From Hyperoplus lanceolatus (lineage: Eukaryota; Chordata; Actinopteri; Uranoscopiformes; Ammodytidae), in contig CM049403.1 of the NCBI GenBank assembly GCA_026929865.2, positions 29,525,001 through 29,589,000 of the forward strand: 64,000 bases of DNA, read 5' to 3'. Position numbers and translations under genes: made by a program. Of this stretch, positions 30,770-64,000 are shown in pieces. Position 1 is the first letter of the stretch, and each line of letters starts with the position of its first letter. A model generated the notes under the pieces. That model was not told where the DNA came from. It did no database searches and was given only the letters and a program-made list of their open reading frames with translations.

Positions 30770-30965
30770 TTTCTAAGTATAGTCCGTATTGACGGACCTT
30801 TGAATCACACGGGTCACCGAGAGATTAGCACTAGTCTAATCGGAAGCCTTTTTTCCATACGCGTAGGTCTTTATTATTAATGATAGGAGCATTTGATTAA
30901 TCCCCACGTTTTTTTACCCTGAGAGCAGAGGCGTTTGAAAAGCAATTTAAGGATCAAAATGTGCT
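30770..30965. promoter_or_regulatory. Candidate conserved noncoding element upstream of foxd3
   Basis: Unique sequence with TTATTATTAATGATAGG and CATTTGATTAATCCCC homeodomain/bicoid-like cores (the latter contains TAATCC). It is about 2.2 kb upstream of foxd3. The role is inferred only. Confidence 0.3.
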
Positions 30966-30969
30966 CCAA

Positions 30970-31564
30970 CAAACTACAAGATGCAAAAATAACACAAAAG
31001 GGAATTTAAAGCAAAGTCGACTGCAAAATAAATTCATGAAAATTAATGGTTTTTCTTTAAAAAAATCAGTTTTATTTAGGTGACATAAGAAAACAATAGT
31101 AATTGTATGCAATTTATCGAAATGTAAAATGTGTAATAATGTAAATTATTACTATACTATATTAAAATGTTTTTCGAATAGTGCTTTTAAATAGAGAAAA
31201 AAAGGCGAAATTGCAGTCGAGAAATAATCCTTAATTATCACATAATCTTCCTTTGTAATTAATTAATATGTCGTAATTTGTAAAAATAAATCTTGGTCAC
31301 AACATAACTGACTTGTGTTGTGTTGACGATTATGGATATTTTCATTAACCTGCTAAAAAGACTTCCGATAAAATCAATGGAACGTTTAAATCGCTTGGAA
31401 CACACACTCATTCTATAGAGTCTTAACCGGCTGCGTTGTTCGTTTGCTCCACATTTCTCTGAAGAACGTTAGATGGAACGCGAATGGCCGGTTCATTCGC
31501 CAGTCCTCTCAAATAGTTCTCACACTGCGAATAGGGGAGTAAAAAAAGCCTCTGTATTGGATCC

Positions 31565-31636
<72 letters not shown>

Positions 31637-32479
31637 ACGAGCCCAGCTTACACCGCTCACCTTCACGCTTTGTGAATGAATAAACTGCCCTCTCTCTCTC
31701 CCTCTCTCTTTGCATTCACCCGCTGCCCGCATTTCCTACTTTTTTCAAATGTAAAAACAGGCGATGATTGGGGTCGTTAGCACCTCATCCAAACTCTTAA
31801 GGGAATTCTTTATTCTCTCCCATTCATTGTGGTTCGGGTAGTGTTGATGCCAGTGCCGCTTCTGCTGCTCAATATTCGTCCCACCTTTTCGGCTGTAATC
31901 CTGCGGGAACAGATAGACTTCAATTCATGCTTTTGGAATTTGCAAGGCGGACTGCACCGCTGGAAATATCGAGGCATGCAATTTTTGGCACCAAATAATC
32001 TAAGTAAAAAAAAGACATCTTTAATCTTTACGCATTGCTTTTACGCACAGTTGCATGCTCGATAATGGTCTAAAATGAACGGTGAAATTAACATCCATGC
32101 ACAATTATTAAAAAACACATGACAAAATAACTTAAATTAAAGGAGTATTCAGTGAACTTAGCTGTCGTCGTTTCCATTCCGCAGCTTGCAACAGAGTTTG
32201 AGCGCAAGAGCGAAAGTTAAAAGGTTTGTTGATTTTTCTTTTTACGCACTCACATTAAATACGCGTCAGATCTTTCAATCACGCGGGCCAATTTTCTCGC
32301 CCCCCCCCCTCCTCCTCCCTCTGCCACCGTTAAATGGTCTATGACGGACGAACACAAGAAATGAGCGGAAAGCAGCATTGCCGATGTCCCATTGTTGACA
32401 AACCCATGAAACAACTCCAGTTTGCATGGTTTAACAGCGAGGGGAGAGAGCGAAGGAGGGACGGAGGAGATGAGAGGAT
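30970..32479. other. Outer upstream region of foxd3
   Basis: AT-rich unique DNA (30970-31400), then a more GC-balanced region with the (CT)32 tract and TACGCA-type motifs (31980-32290). No coding sequence is recognised. It probably holds promoter-distal regulatory sequence of foxd3. Confidence 0.4.
31570..31633. repeat. (CT)32 microsatellite upstream of foxd3
   Basis: A pure CT (GA) tract 1.4 kb upstream of the foxd3 ATG, in the outer promoter region. GA/CT tracts near developmental promoters can be GAGA-type or accessible elements, but here nothing beyond the repeat itself is seen. Confidence 0.95.
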
Positions 32480-33045
32480 AGGGGAGGGGGCGTCTTACGT
32501 CACAACACCACGTGCCCTGCTCTGATAGTATATCTTATACTGAGGGGAAAAGTAATCTATCAGACAGTCCCTTTTAAAAGCTCCGGCCTTTAAAAGCAGC
32601 AGCATGTGTCATCTCGACTTGGCTCTCCAAATATCACGCCTATAGGAAATACACGCACCGTCCGACAAGCTTAAGGGACATTGGAGCGGAGGAGCGCACA
32701 GCAGAAAAAAAGTCGGCACACATCTCCAAACACAACTTCGAGGCAAGATTCGCCGCCTCTTTTCCAACCAAGGGGCCTGGCTCTTTACTCACCGGAGTGG
32801 AGAAATATTTTTGGTTTCAACCGCATTTGAAGATTTATTTTCCCTTTTTCTTGGAGACATTCACTCTCTTGACAAGGGGGGCGATCAGAAGTCCAGCAGA
32901 CCCCAGCCGTGAGTGCGCACTGACGGCGCTTCACCTACCCATCACACTCGGCCGGCTGTGCTCTTGTTTGTTTTGGCTCCACGGTGTAGACTTTCAAACC
33001 AAAAAAAAAAAAGTGTGAGTAAGCCTATAAGCCCGTGAGATTGAG
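32480..33045 (+). promoter_or_regulatory. foxd3 proximal promoter and probable 5' UTR
   Basis: This is the GC-richer, non-repetitive stretch immediately 5' of the foxd3 ATG. It holds a CRE-like TTACGTCA (32495-32502), a canonical E-box CACGTG (32509-32514) and two TATA-like TTTAAAAG motifs (about 32573-32580 and 32589-32596). Transcription would then start roughly 32600-32630, giving a leader of about 400 nt. Positions of the motifs are read directly; their function and the start site are inferred. A short run of A residues (33001-33012) lies just before the coding start. Confidence 0.5.
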
Positions 33046-34260
33046 ATGACCCTTTCTGGAGGCAGCGAAAGAGCCAGCGACATGTCCGGCCAAACTACTG
33101 TGCTCACCGCGGAGGACGTGGATATCGACGTGGTGGGCGAAGGGGACGACATGGAGGGTATGGAGCGGGTGGACAGCGACTGCGAAAGCCCGTTGGGAGG
33201 CGTCGGAGGCGGCATGCTGCTCCGCCGAGACCCGGGGTCCGAGGTGGACGTGGAAGACGAAATCGAGGTAGATAAGGAAGAAGATGATGATGATATGATC
33301 TTAATGAACGGGTCTGGCGGTGGAAGCCCGAGTTGCGAGAGCTCCGGAGAGGGCGAGAAGGGAGCAGACCCAAGCGGGGCGCCAGGAGGCGGTTCCGGAG
33401 GTCTCAATAAGTCCAAGAACAGCCTGGTGAAGCCACCGTACTCCTACATCGCCCTCATCACCATGTCCATCCTGCAGAGTCCCCAGAAGAAGCTCACCTT
33501 GAGCGGCATCTGCGAGTTCATCAGCAGCCGCTTCCCATACTACCGCGAGAAGTTCCCCGCGTGGCAAAACTCCATCCGACACAACTTGTCCCTCAACGAC
33601 TGCTTCGTCAAGATCCCCCGGGAGCCTGGCAACCCGGGCAAGGGCAACTACTGGACCCTAGACCCGGCGTCAGAGGACATGTTCGACAACGGCAGTTTCC
33701 TGAGACGGAGGAAAAGATTCAAGAGAGTTCAACCTGATATGTTGAGGGACCAGACCGCGCTTATGATGCAAAGTTTCGGCGCGTATAGCCTCGGTGGCCC
33801 CTACGGAAGGCACTACGGCATCCACCCTGCGTACGCCCATCCAGCCGGGTTCCAGTACCCCTACATGTCCCCTATGGGTCACATGCTGCCCCCGGGCGTC
33901 CCTCTCTTGCCCACGTCGGAGCTGAACCGAAAAGTGTTCAACACACAACTCAGCCCGAGTCTTCAAATGCAACTCAACAGCCTCAGCACGGCTTCCATGA
34001 TCAAATCGGAGCCGTCAAATCGACCCTCTTTCAGCATAGAGAATATTATAGGGGTCTCCAGTGCGTCTTCCGTATCGCCGGCTGCCCAAGCTTTCTTGCG
34101 GCCTCCCGTGACGGTGCAGTCGGCCTTGCTGAGCGCACAGTCCCTCACCCTCTCCAGGACCTCCGCAGCGATCGCTCCCATGTTGAGCGTGCCATCAAAT
34201 CTCCTCTCTGGACATGTTTTACCGTCATCCGCGGCTATGTCCAAGTGGCCTTCACAATGA
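33046..34260 (+). CDS. foxd3: Forkhead box protein D3, single-exon, complete (404 aa)
   Basis: This gene encodes a winged-helix transcription factor. In the FoxD3 family it acts mostly as a repressor that maintains pluripotent and neural-crest progenitors and controls crest lineage choice. Seen in the sequence: an N-terminal segment MTLSGG...SDMSGQ typical of FoxD3; an acidic stretch (about residues 66-84); Gly/Ser-rich linkers; and a full forkhead domain at about residues 128-227. The forkhead opens [12 protein letters not shown], has recognition helix [15 protein letters not shown] (173-187), and ends in basic RRRKRFKR (220-227). An engrailed-homology-1-like Groucho-binding motif FSIENIIG lies at 329-336, and the protein ends KWPSQ. 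There is no intron, as is usual for foxd3. The first ATG is preferred because the family begins MTLSG; a second in-frame ATG lies 12 codons later. Length matches teleost FoxD3. Codons are GC-rich compared with the AT-rich flanks. Other FoxD paralogues are less likely because the N-terminus and the alg6 neighbour both point to foxd3. Confidence 0.97.
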   Translation: MTLSGGSERASDMSGQTTVLTAEDVDIDVVGEGDDMEGMERVDSDCESPLGGVGGGMLLRRDPGSEVDVEDEIEVDKEEDDDDMILMNGSGGGSPSCESSGEGEKGADPSGAPGGGSGGLNKSKNSLVKPPYSYIALITMSILQSPQKKLTLSGICEFISSRFPYYREKFPAWQNSIRHNLSLNDCFVKIPREPGNPGKGNYWTLDPASEDMFDNGSFLRRRKRFKRVQPDMLRDQTALMMQSFGAYSLGGPYGRHYGIHPAYAHPAGFQYPYMSPMGHMLPPGVPLLPTSELNRKVFNTQLSPSLQMQLNSLSTASMIKSEPSNRPSFSIENIIGVSSASSVSPAAQAFLRPPVTVQSALLSAQSLTLSRTSAAIAPMLSVPSNLLSGHVLPSSAAMSKWPSQ

Positions 34261-34740
34261 CTTCCAATGCAGAGAAAATATACTCTTTAGACTATTATTT
34301 TTATACATATATATGAAGAGACATTGTTACAAGAAGAAGTGTCGACAGCACAAATCAATAGGCAACACTGGACTCTGTGTAAAAGACTGTTGACATACAG
34401 AGAAAAAGAAAAAGGAGATATTTCTGTACAGGTAATATTTGTAAATATTTGTACAAAAAAAATAATGATTTTACCTGTTCGACTTTTACCTGTCTTTGTT
34501 TTTATTTTTGTTCCTTTTGTTTGAGATCTGTGATAATTATTTTACATTTTCTTTTTTGTATCGGAAGCTCATAACTGGACACAAATGTTTTGCTTCCTTT
34601 TTTCCTACAACATGACACAAAATGCTCTGAAAAAAAAAATGTTTATAAGTTTAAAAAAATTATCAAATATATGTGATTATTATATGTAGCTATATTGTGT
34701 TGTAAACTGAATTTATTTGTAAATAAATCGAAGAAAGAAT
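34261..34740 (+). other. foxd3 3' UTR with Pumilio-type motifs
   Basis: This AT-rich sequence follows the foxd3 stop codon up to a poly(A) signal. It contains two exact matches to the Pumilio response element UGUANAUA, at 34440-34447 and 34718-34725; the second overlaps the AATAAA. Several ATTT/TTTATTT stretches resemble AU-rich elements. Extent is inferred from the signal at 34722; no transcript evidence is available. Confidence 0.6.
34722..34727 (+). terminator. foxd3 poly(A) signal AATAAA
   Basis: A canonical AATAAA lies about 460 nt after the foxd3 stop codon and is followed within 30 nt by T-rich sequence, as expected for a cleavage site near 34745. It is the first AATAAA I find downstream of the stop. 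Confidence 0.65.
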
Positions 34741-35735
34741 TCAAAAACATCTTTTTCCATTGTTGATAATTTGAAATTGTTTTATAGAAAGTTTTATGGG
34801 AAACTTTTTCTTAAAATTGTGCTTTTCAAATAAGGCTACATAATTCAAGCTATAGGTGGGCAGAAAGAAAGACAAGGGAATGGTCATTTGGCTTTACAGA
34901 TGCATCAAATTTAATAATAGTTGACTTATCTTGTAAATACGATGTTATTACATTTACTAAATCATTTTCAGGCTTAATAATTATAAGGCTATACTCTGAT
35001 GTTCACCATTTTAAAAAGTCTAGATTTTAAAATTTGCCTTTTATTATTTCTTAATATTAGATATAACACCAAGTGACAGAGGGAAAATAAATTATATTAT
35101 TACGGCAACAGCTCAACCAAACCCTTTCAAGAGTATCTTTTTCTCTTACTCTATTTAAACTTGATTTTGAGATATTAAAGATTTAAATTTTTACTTAATA
35201 AATGAATGAAATTGTTCCAAAATAAAATATACATTTTAAAAAGCTCATTTATGTGGATTTTTCTAACTAAATAGAATAAAATGTAAGGGATAATCGGGTA
35301 AAACGGAAGAAATGTTATAGCCTAAAACATTTAATGAAAATGAAAATACACCGAAACGTGTAGCTTTCCAAAGTAAATCATTTGGGGGAATTTTGACATG
35401 TTTTTTTTACGCTCTACATATAAATCTGTAGATTATAAACCGGTGCGTAATATGAGCATGTATGGGCTAAATAATAAAAAAACAGTCTTATTTTTTTTTA
35501 AATTATAGCCTATATTTATGCTTGTTGTCCTGGTCTTGATCCCTTTACTTGGAGGTCACCGTTTACACCCCCTCCCTTTAATTTACCATTACATCACCAC
35601 CGCCCGAATCGCTTTACAGGATATTCTGCGGCTTGGCTACTATAAAGGTAACAGTTTCGCAGTTGTGTCTGGCTAATCACTTTTACACAAACAGCAAATG
35701 GCGCTCTGGCTGGCGTGTGTGCGTGCGCGTGCTGT

Positions 35736-35866
<131 letters not shown>

Positions 35867-36823
35867 AGGGGGGGGAGATAGGCGCTATATATATCTGATC
35901 CCCATGTGAAAGAGAAAGGAGCCTCTCTCTCGCTCTCGCTTCGCTTCAATTCACTTTCAGACACCGGAGAAGGTGCTGATGATGCAAAAGGCTTCTCCAA
36001 TGTCACCGCGGCATTTCATTCATTATTACCATCGTGCTATTATAATTAGGCCTATTATTAACCTATTAATATGAACATTAATATGACACTATATAGGCTA
36101 CAGGTAATGTAATGTATTATTGAATCGTAGAATTTGTATTAGCCTATTGCAACTAACCCAGTTTGGCACATCAATGCACATTGTTAGGTTTTTTCCCCCT
36201 TCGATTATTCCTCTAATCGAAACATAATGCAGTAAGATAAATAAATCAATACAATTAAATAAAAATAAGAAAATTAAGATATTGTATAAGCTCTGTAATG
36301 CGTTTTTTGGTTATATCTGTCATTATTATTTTCTCATAATTCGACTCTTAATTTATAGACTAAGGAGGTAGTATTACATTACTATAGTGCGGTATGGAAT
36401 ATTCTCACTTCTGGAGGCAGTTCAAAGGGGTTGGGAAAGAGACGCCCAGGCACGCACAGAGGTCACTGTCACGGTACAGTCTTTCAGACAATATCATTTA
36501 CATTAAAGGTGTCTGTGTGGAAAGGCAATACGGACTGAAGGGTAGCAGCCATAATGCAGCTCAATGTCTTGTCTTGTGTGGGTATTTTTGTGGGTATTTG
36601 AACCAAACAATTTTGAAAAAAATCAAAAATCTTACTTGCATTTAATTTTTTTTTATTGTTATAATTAATTGTATGCTTATCGTCATAATCTCATACATTT
36701 ATGTCCGTCCTATGTGTGTGAGGCATGTGCAGTTACAGACAGGTTCAGCGTCCACAAAGCCTCGAGCTCACGCGCATGCCTCACTGGATAATAGTGGCTG
36801 CAGTAAGACTACACGCTCAGCCA

Positions 36824-36824
<1 letters not shown>

Positions 36825-36914
<90 letters not shown>

Positions 36915-36916
36915 CG
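36825..36916. repeat. (GT)n(GC)n microsatellite
   Basis: About 80 bp of GT ending in a GCGCGCGCGCG run, an alternating purine-pyrimidine tract that could form Z-DNA. Confidence 0.9.
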
Positions 36917-37539
36917 ATGCTGCACCGGTGAAAACACCTCGAAAGAGAGAGAAACATTCTAGCCGCTAGGGGGCGTTAACCCACACCTCTGGATCCACAT
37001 CAGGACATCCAAAGATCAGATGAATATTTAGGATCAAATCACAAGCAGAAATGATGGAAGACAAAACCTTCCCACGCACACAATTAATATTTTTCAATTG
37101 TGTCCAATACTGCAAATTGAATATATTCTATAAACCTATAATCCATAATCAGACTACACCCACAGCCTCACAGCATAGGCCTATTGACGCATAGTTTTAG
37201 GGTAATATTTACCTTCCGGTTAAATATTTGAATTTAGTTTTAATAAGATGATTGAAGAAGAAAACGTGGAAATGTTGCAGATTCCATCGTCGTATCAAAT
37301 AAAAAATGATTCACTGTAAGCAAAGTTAACATATTTGATACAATTCCGATTTAAGAAAAGTAATGTTATTTCAAAGGATAGGTTAGCATAGGCCTACATT
37401 TAATTGTGTAATAGATATAATAGAAGCCTATTTTTCTCAAATAAAACATTCCAATCACTGTTTGTTTAAATCTTCCTTTTAAAGATCTGTTATGCTTTAA
37501 ACTTGCTATCAAATGTTGTATCTGAAATCCAGTGTTCCA

Positions 37540-37690
37540 CGCTACAGTGTCGCCAACAGTCCTGATCAGCTGATTGGACCAATACGCTCAGTCGCAGAGC
37601 AAACAGTCGCTCTCACCTGAACTCACGCCCTCGGGAGTGACCTATGCAGCTGCACGTGCCTGTGTACAGGTGGACAACAGTCTGGTTCCC
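37540..37690. promoter_or_regulatory. Candidate regulatory block between foxd3 and alg6
   Basis: GC-richer unique stretch with CAGCTGATTGGACCAATACG (two CCAAT-type motifs on opposite strands), CACCTG, GCACGTGC and ACAGGTG E-boxes, set in AT-rich DNA 3.3 kb 3' of foxd3. Function inferred from motif clustering only. Confidence 0.3.
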
Positions 37691-39179
37691 ACAGCCAGAG
37701 TCTATATTGGGCTCAAGACAGTGCGTGTTTGATAGTTATTTTAGCAAGTAGCAGAACGTTAACTCAGGAGCACATACATTGAAACTGTAGGCTAATGAAA
37801 AATGTTCAAATTAATTCTGACTTTTTAAATTTAGTTGGATCAATACTGTAACAAGATATTAAAACGTTTTTTTTGTTCATCATTTTGGGTGGTCTTTTGG
37901 CTCTTACACACTTGTGAATATCTGTGTGCAAGGTGCGGAAAGTTCAAATTAACTGTATAGACACTGACTGAATGATTATGCTCCTATGATGATACATAAT
38001 GCAGTTTTCTTCTTGACTCTGAAACCACTCTGTTGTTAATGCAAAACTTTACATCCGAGAAATGAAGCAAATGCAATACATTTATTTTTCTATTTTACCG
38101 TTTTGCCTTCATTCTTTTATTCATTCATCGTGATGGGATTCATGCTTCGACAGAGTTTCAGTACAGCTGTTTGTGCAAACACATTGCAGCTGCTAATTTC
38201 TCAGAATGATTAATTTACCAACAAATGAAATGACCTCACTTAGGAGAAAATTACAGCAAACTAGTGCTCATTAAAACGTTTGATTTACTTAAAGGCCCTA
38301 GTTGGATTGTGTTCAACATAAAACAATATCAAAGCAGTATAACTTACATGTTGTGTTTCTGTGTATGATGAGTGTGCCATTTGAGCACTGTAAGATACTG
38401 CACTCTGTAAGAATTTTAGCTGACACCTACAAGATAATAAATTGTTCAATGTTGGAATCACGTGTCAAAACTCTGATTTCAAAGGGACACCATGAAGATG
38501 GATGCACCTGCTTTCATGTAGCAAAGGAGGCCCTGTGTTTTAGTCTGGGTAATAACATGTTTCAAGAGGAGGAGTTACTGCGTTACCTTTGACCTTTGAA
38601 TCACAGAGGGCACTTTGAGTGTCACAGAAACATACTGGATCAGAATCATATTCTGGTAGGATAACAAATGCCTCTGTAATAAGGTGTACTTTGGGTTCAG
38701 ACAGAGAAGAAATAACCTTGAACGCATAGTATAAATACAGCAGGTTTTTCAAACAATTTATTGCTAAATACTGCAATTAAGAGCATGTCTACAGGAAAAA
38801 AAGGAAGAGCATCATTACTTATGGCTTATTTGTCATCATAATTGATACATTTTTAAATGTGCAGACTTGAAAGTCATCACAGTATAGAAAAAATAATAAT
38901 TTGTTAACCAGTGAGTTTGGATGTATTTGTTCTTGAGTTATCTGTCCAACATGTGAAAAAATAGCAGAAAAAAAGTTCAACTCTGTAGCAAACTTGACTG
39001 TTTTGTATGATAGAGTACAATTGCATTGGCAACCAAGGCCCATGCCTCCATAATAACTAGGTCATCTCCCACCACAAGCTATAGCCTCCTGCAGGGCACG
39101 GAGCACATACAGTAAATGTAGGTACAGCAGTTACTGAATATTTAAAAAGGCATAGAGATGAAGCAATAAATGACAAAGT

Positions 39180-39335
39180 AAAGCTGGCGTGGCCCGGGCA
39201 TTAATAACTAATGGCTTACCGGTGAGTTATAGGCTGCTGGCGTTGTAATGAAAGTGTCATTGCAAATCAGCTAGTTGTCCGTGGGTATTATTATTTATGC
39301 ATAATTGATGCCACACAACCACAAGAAACATGTCT
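39180..39335. promoter_or_regulatory. Candidate conserved noncoding element between foxd3 and alg6
   Basis: Unique sequence with GGCATTAATAACTAATGGC and GTATTATTATTTATGCATAATTG (homeodomain/POU-like cores), about 1.2 kb upstream of alg6. Tentative. Confidence 0.28.
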
Positions 39336-39452
39336 CACACAGCAGAGCCACAACACCTTGGCAACAAAGACGGCGGTGTCAACACCAAGAAAAGGTCACA
39401 GAGGAGAATACGCCCCTGGGCTGAGATTTACATTGTGTGGGGAGGAGGACAT

Positions 39453-39487
<35 letters not shown>

Positions 39488-39576
39488 GGCTACACACACG
39501 CGCACAGTACACATGCACGCAAGAGCTCACACACACACAAACACACACATGCATACGCCACGAGCATACAGACAAA

Positions 39577-39609
<33 letters not shown>

Positions 39610-40359
39610 ATACAGAAGGTGAGACAACTGATCCTCTCAGTAGATGTAGGCTAGTGGATGCTGCTTCAAAATAAGTTGACATAAAGTTGAAGAAGGGATG
39701 ATGCACTTGGATTCAAAACAAGGATTTCAGGTCTGACTATGCTTTAATTTTTTTTTAATGGTTCCTAATGTCTAAATAAATAACTTTGATATCACATATT
39801 TATGTAACCTGTATTTATGAAATTTGTTTTTATAAATGGTGCATGTATCTATAGCTTGATATAGGCCTAGTTGAATTTGCTACATTATATTTAGGCTACA
39901 GAAAGGGCACCGCTTAGCCTATAGCAGTTATAAGAATCATTTATACATTTTGTTCAACAGACTGTATTATGTTATTATCTCTCTTTCTTATTATACTGTC
40001 CAAAAAAACACTTCTCCAAGTTCTGATTATTCCAACATCAGCTAAAAGTTATTGAGACATTAGTGGATGAATAGACCTTTAATAATTCACAATAACCATC
40101 AGTTTGTCATAAATCCCGCCTCAACCGATGTCGCATTCAACGTAGATGGGAAATATAACAACTTCATATTATCTATAAACTGAAAACGACTGAAGTCACT
40201 GGCGATAAAAAAAAAAGCTTTTGAGACACAAGAGCAATCTTTATATTTGCACTACAACTACTGTTGAATTTTTTCCATAGATGATTCTAGCTTAAATTTT
40301 CTGCGATGGCTCGATCAAAAGTCGAACGGCGTTTTTCTCTTGATGTCCCTGAACGCCTC

Positions 40360-40529
40360 TTGCTTCTCGGCGCTTTTTGTCAGCGCGAGCGTCCAATGAG
40401 CACGCGCTACGAAGTCTTGGTGGGTGACGTGTACAGGAAATATAAACAACAGACACCAAAACTGTCTTGAATGAACCGATATTTTAGCCTTTATTTCTCC
40501 TCATAAAGCTGATTTTACGGTTCTAAGTT
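40360..40529 (+). promoter_or_regulatory. alg6 promoter and 5' UTR
   Basis: This is a GC-richer region directly 5' of the alg6 ATG, with a CCAAT box at 40393-40397 and no convincing TATA box, as expected for a housekeeping glycosylation gene. An in-frame TAA at 40524-40526 sits two codons before the chosen ATG, so the open frame cannot extend further upstream without another exon. The transcription start is inferred, not seen. Confidence 0.5.
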
Positions 40530-63450
<22,921 letters not shown>

Positions 63451-63940
63451 ATGGTGCCAAAGGTGGTGAATATAGTTAGCGATTTTGAGCTAATTTTGCT
63501 TCAGGGAAAACCAGTGTTGCACCATTTGGGTTAATTCTGCTATTGATGTGCATCTAGCCATTCTACTCCCCAAGTCAAAATGGACCAAATTTAGAGCTTC
63601 AATGTTAAGTTGATTAAAAGAAGAAAAAATTGGGAACTTGTTATAAACGTTGAGTCAAGTTTCAAGCAATACCATTTGATGGTTCCAGCTTCTCAAATAT
63701 GAACTAAACTAAAACAATGGATTTGACGATATTACTTTGGGGGTCTCAGAAATTGTGTTTTCCGAACAAACGGTTACTCTTAGAAAAACTCAATCTAGCC
63801 TTTTACATTTGAAATACTGTAGCCAAATTACTCCCTAGAAATGTGAAATAGACCTTTTATTATTATTTTCCTTGGACCAATAATACTTCACATTCAAGCT
63901 ATTAGTGGCTAATCTCACAACTACAAATAAACAAGCGATC
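63451..63940 (+). other. alg6 3' UTR (probable)
   Basis: This is unique AT-rich sequence following the alg6 stop, without further splice-like or coding structure. It ends at the first AATAAA (63926). The extent is inferred only from that signal; the transcript could continue past the window. Confidence 0.5.
63926..63931 (+). terminator. Candidate alg6 poly(A) signal AATAAA
   Basis: AATAAA lies about 475 nt after the alg6 stop codon. T- and GT-containing sequence follows within 40 nt (to about 63975), compatible with a cleavage/polyadenylation site. Confidence 0.45.
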
Positions 63941-64000
63941 TCAGTGTACAGCTCACACTTAGTTCTGTCCGTGTATCCCCAGAAGAGGCATTGAGGGGGT

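Noticed and set aside
32994-33416. Minus-strand open frame of 140 codons overlapping foxd3
   Set aside because: It is antisense to the GC-rich foxd3 N-terminal region, has Pro/Ser-rich low complexity and no recognisable domain; a shadow of the real gene. The other antisense frames under foxd3 are rejected for the same reason.
38302-38592. 96-codon frame between foxd3 and alg6
   Set aside because: No recognisable motif, no promoter signal, ordinary length for chance frames in this composition.

Overview
This window is vertebrate nuclear DNA, almost certainly from a ray-finned (teleost) fish. It has long introns, U2-type and one U12-type splice signals, AATAAA poly(A) signals, a very high load of (CA/GT)n and (CT)n microsatellites, tRNA-derived SINEs, L2-like LINE ends and small inverted-repeat transposons. 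I see no bacterial or viral genes. The species cannot be resolved from the sequence alone.

Two protein-coding genes can be supported, both on the + strand. The first is a single-exon foxd3 (33046-34260, 404 aa), a forkhead transcription factor of neural crest and pluripotent cells. The second is a complete 14-coding-exon alg6 (40530-63450, 506 aa), the ER alpha-1,3-glucosyltransferase that adds the first glucose to the lipid-linked N-glycan precursor. All 13 intron phases close, and the human orthologue is 507 aa. FOXD3 and ALG6 are also neighbours in human, so this is a conserved synteny block. The two proteins are not functionally related; the adjacency is probably kept by regulatory landscape or chance.

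Layout. 1-31.4 kb is gene-poor upstream DNA. It holds microsatellites, scattered MITE/SINE/LINE remnants (mostly 0.5-23.3 kb) and several non-repetitive, TAATTA-containing blocks that look like candidate foxd3 enhancers. 31.4-33.0 kb is the foxd3 promoter and 5' leader region. 33.05-34.74 kb is the foxd3 CDS and 3' UTR. 34.75-40.36 kb is intergenic. 40.36-64.0 kb is the alg6 promoter, exons and introns. The introns carry two hAT-type elements with perfect 8-bp target duplications, three copies of one SINE family, several MITEs and very long GT repeats, three of which abut splice sites.

No new multi-gene system is visible. The observations most worth a second look are the U12-type intron 6 of alg6 with a SINE next to its branch site; the dinucleotide repeats touching the splice sites of exons 5, 8 and 9; the duplicated exon 13 donor segment; a foldback MITE family with nested inverted repeats; and an about 18 kb transposon-poor island centred on foxd3.
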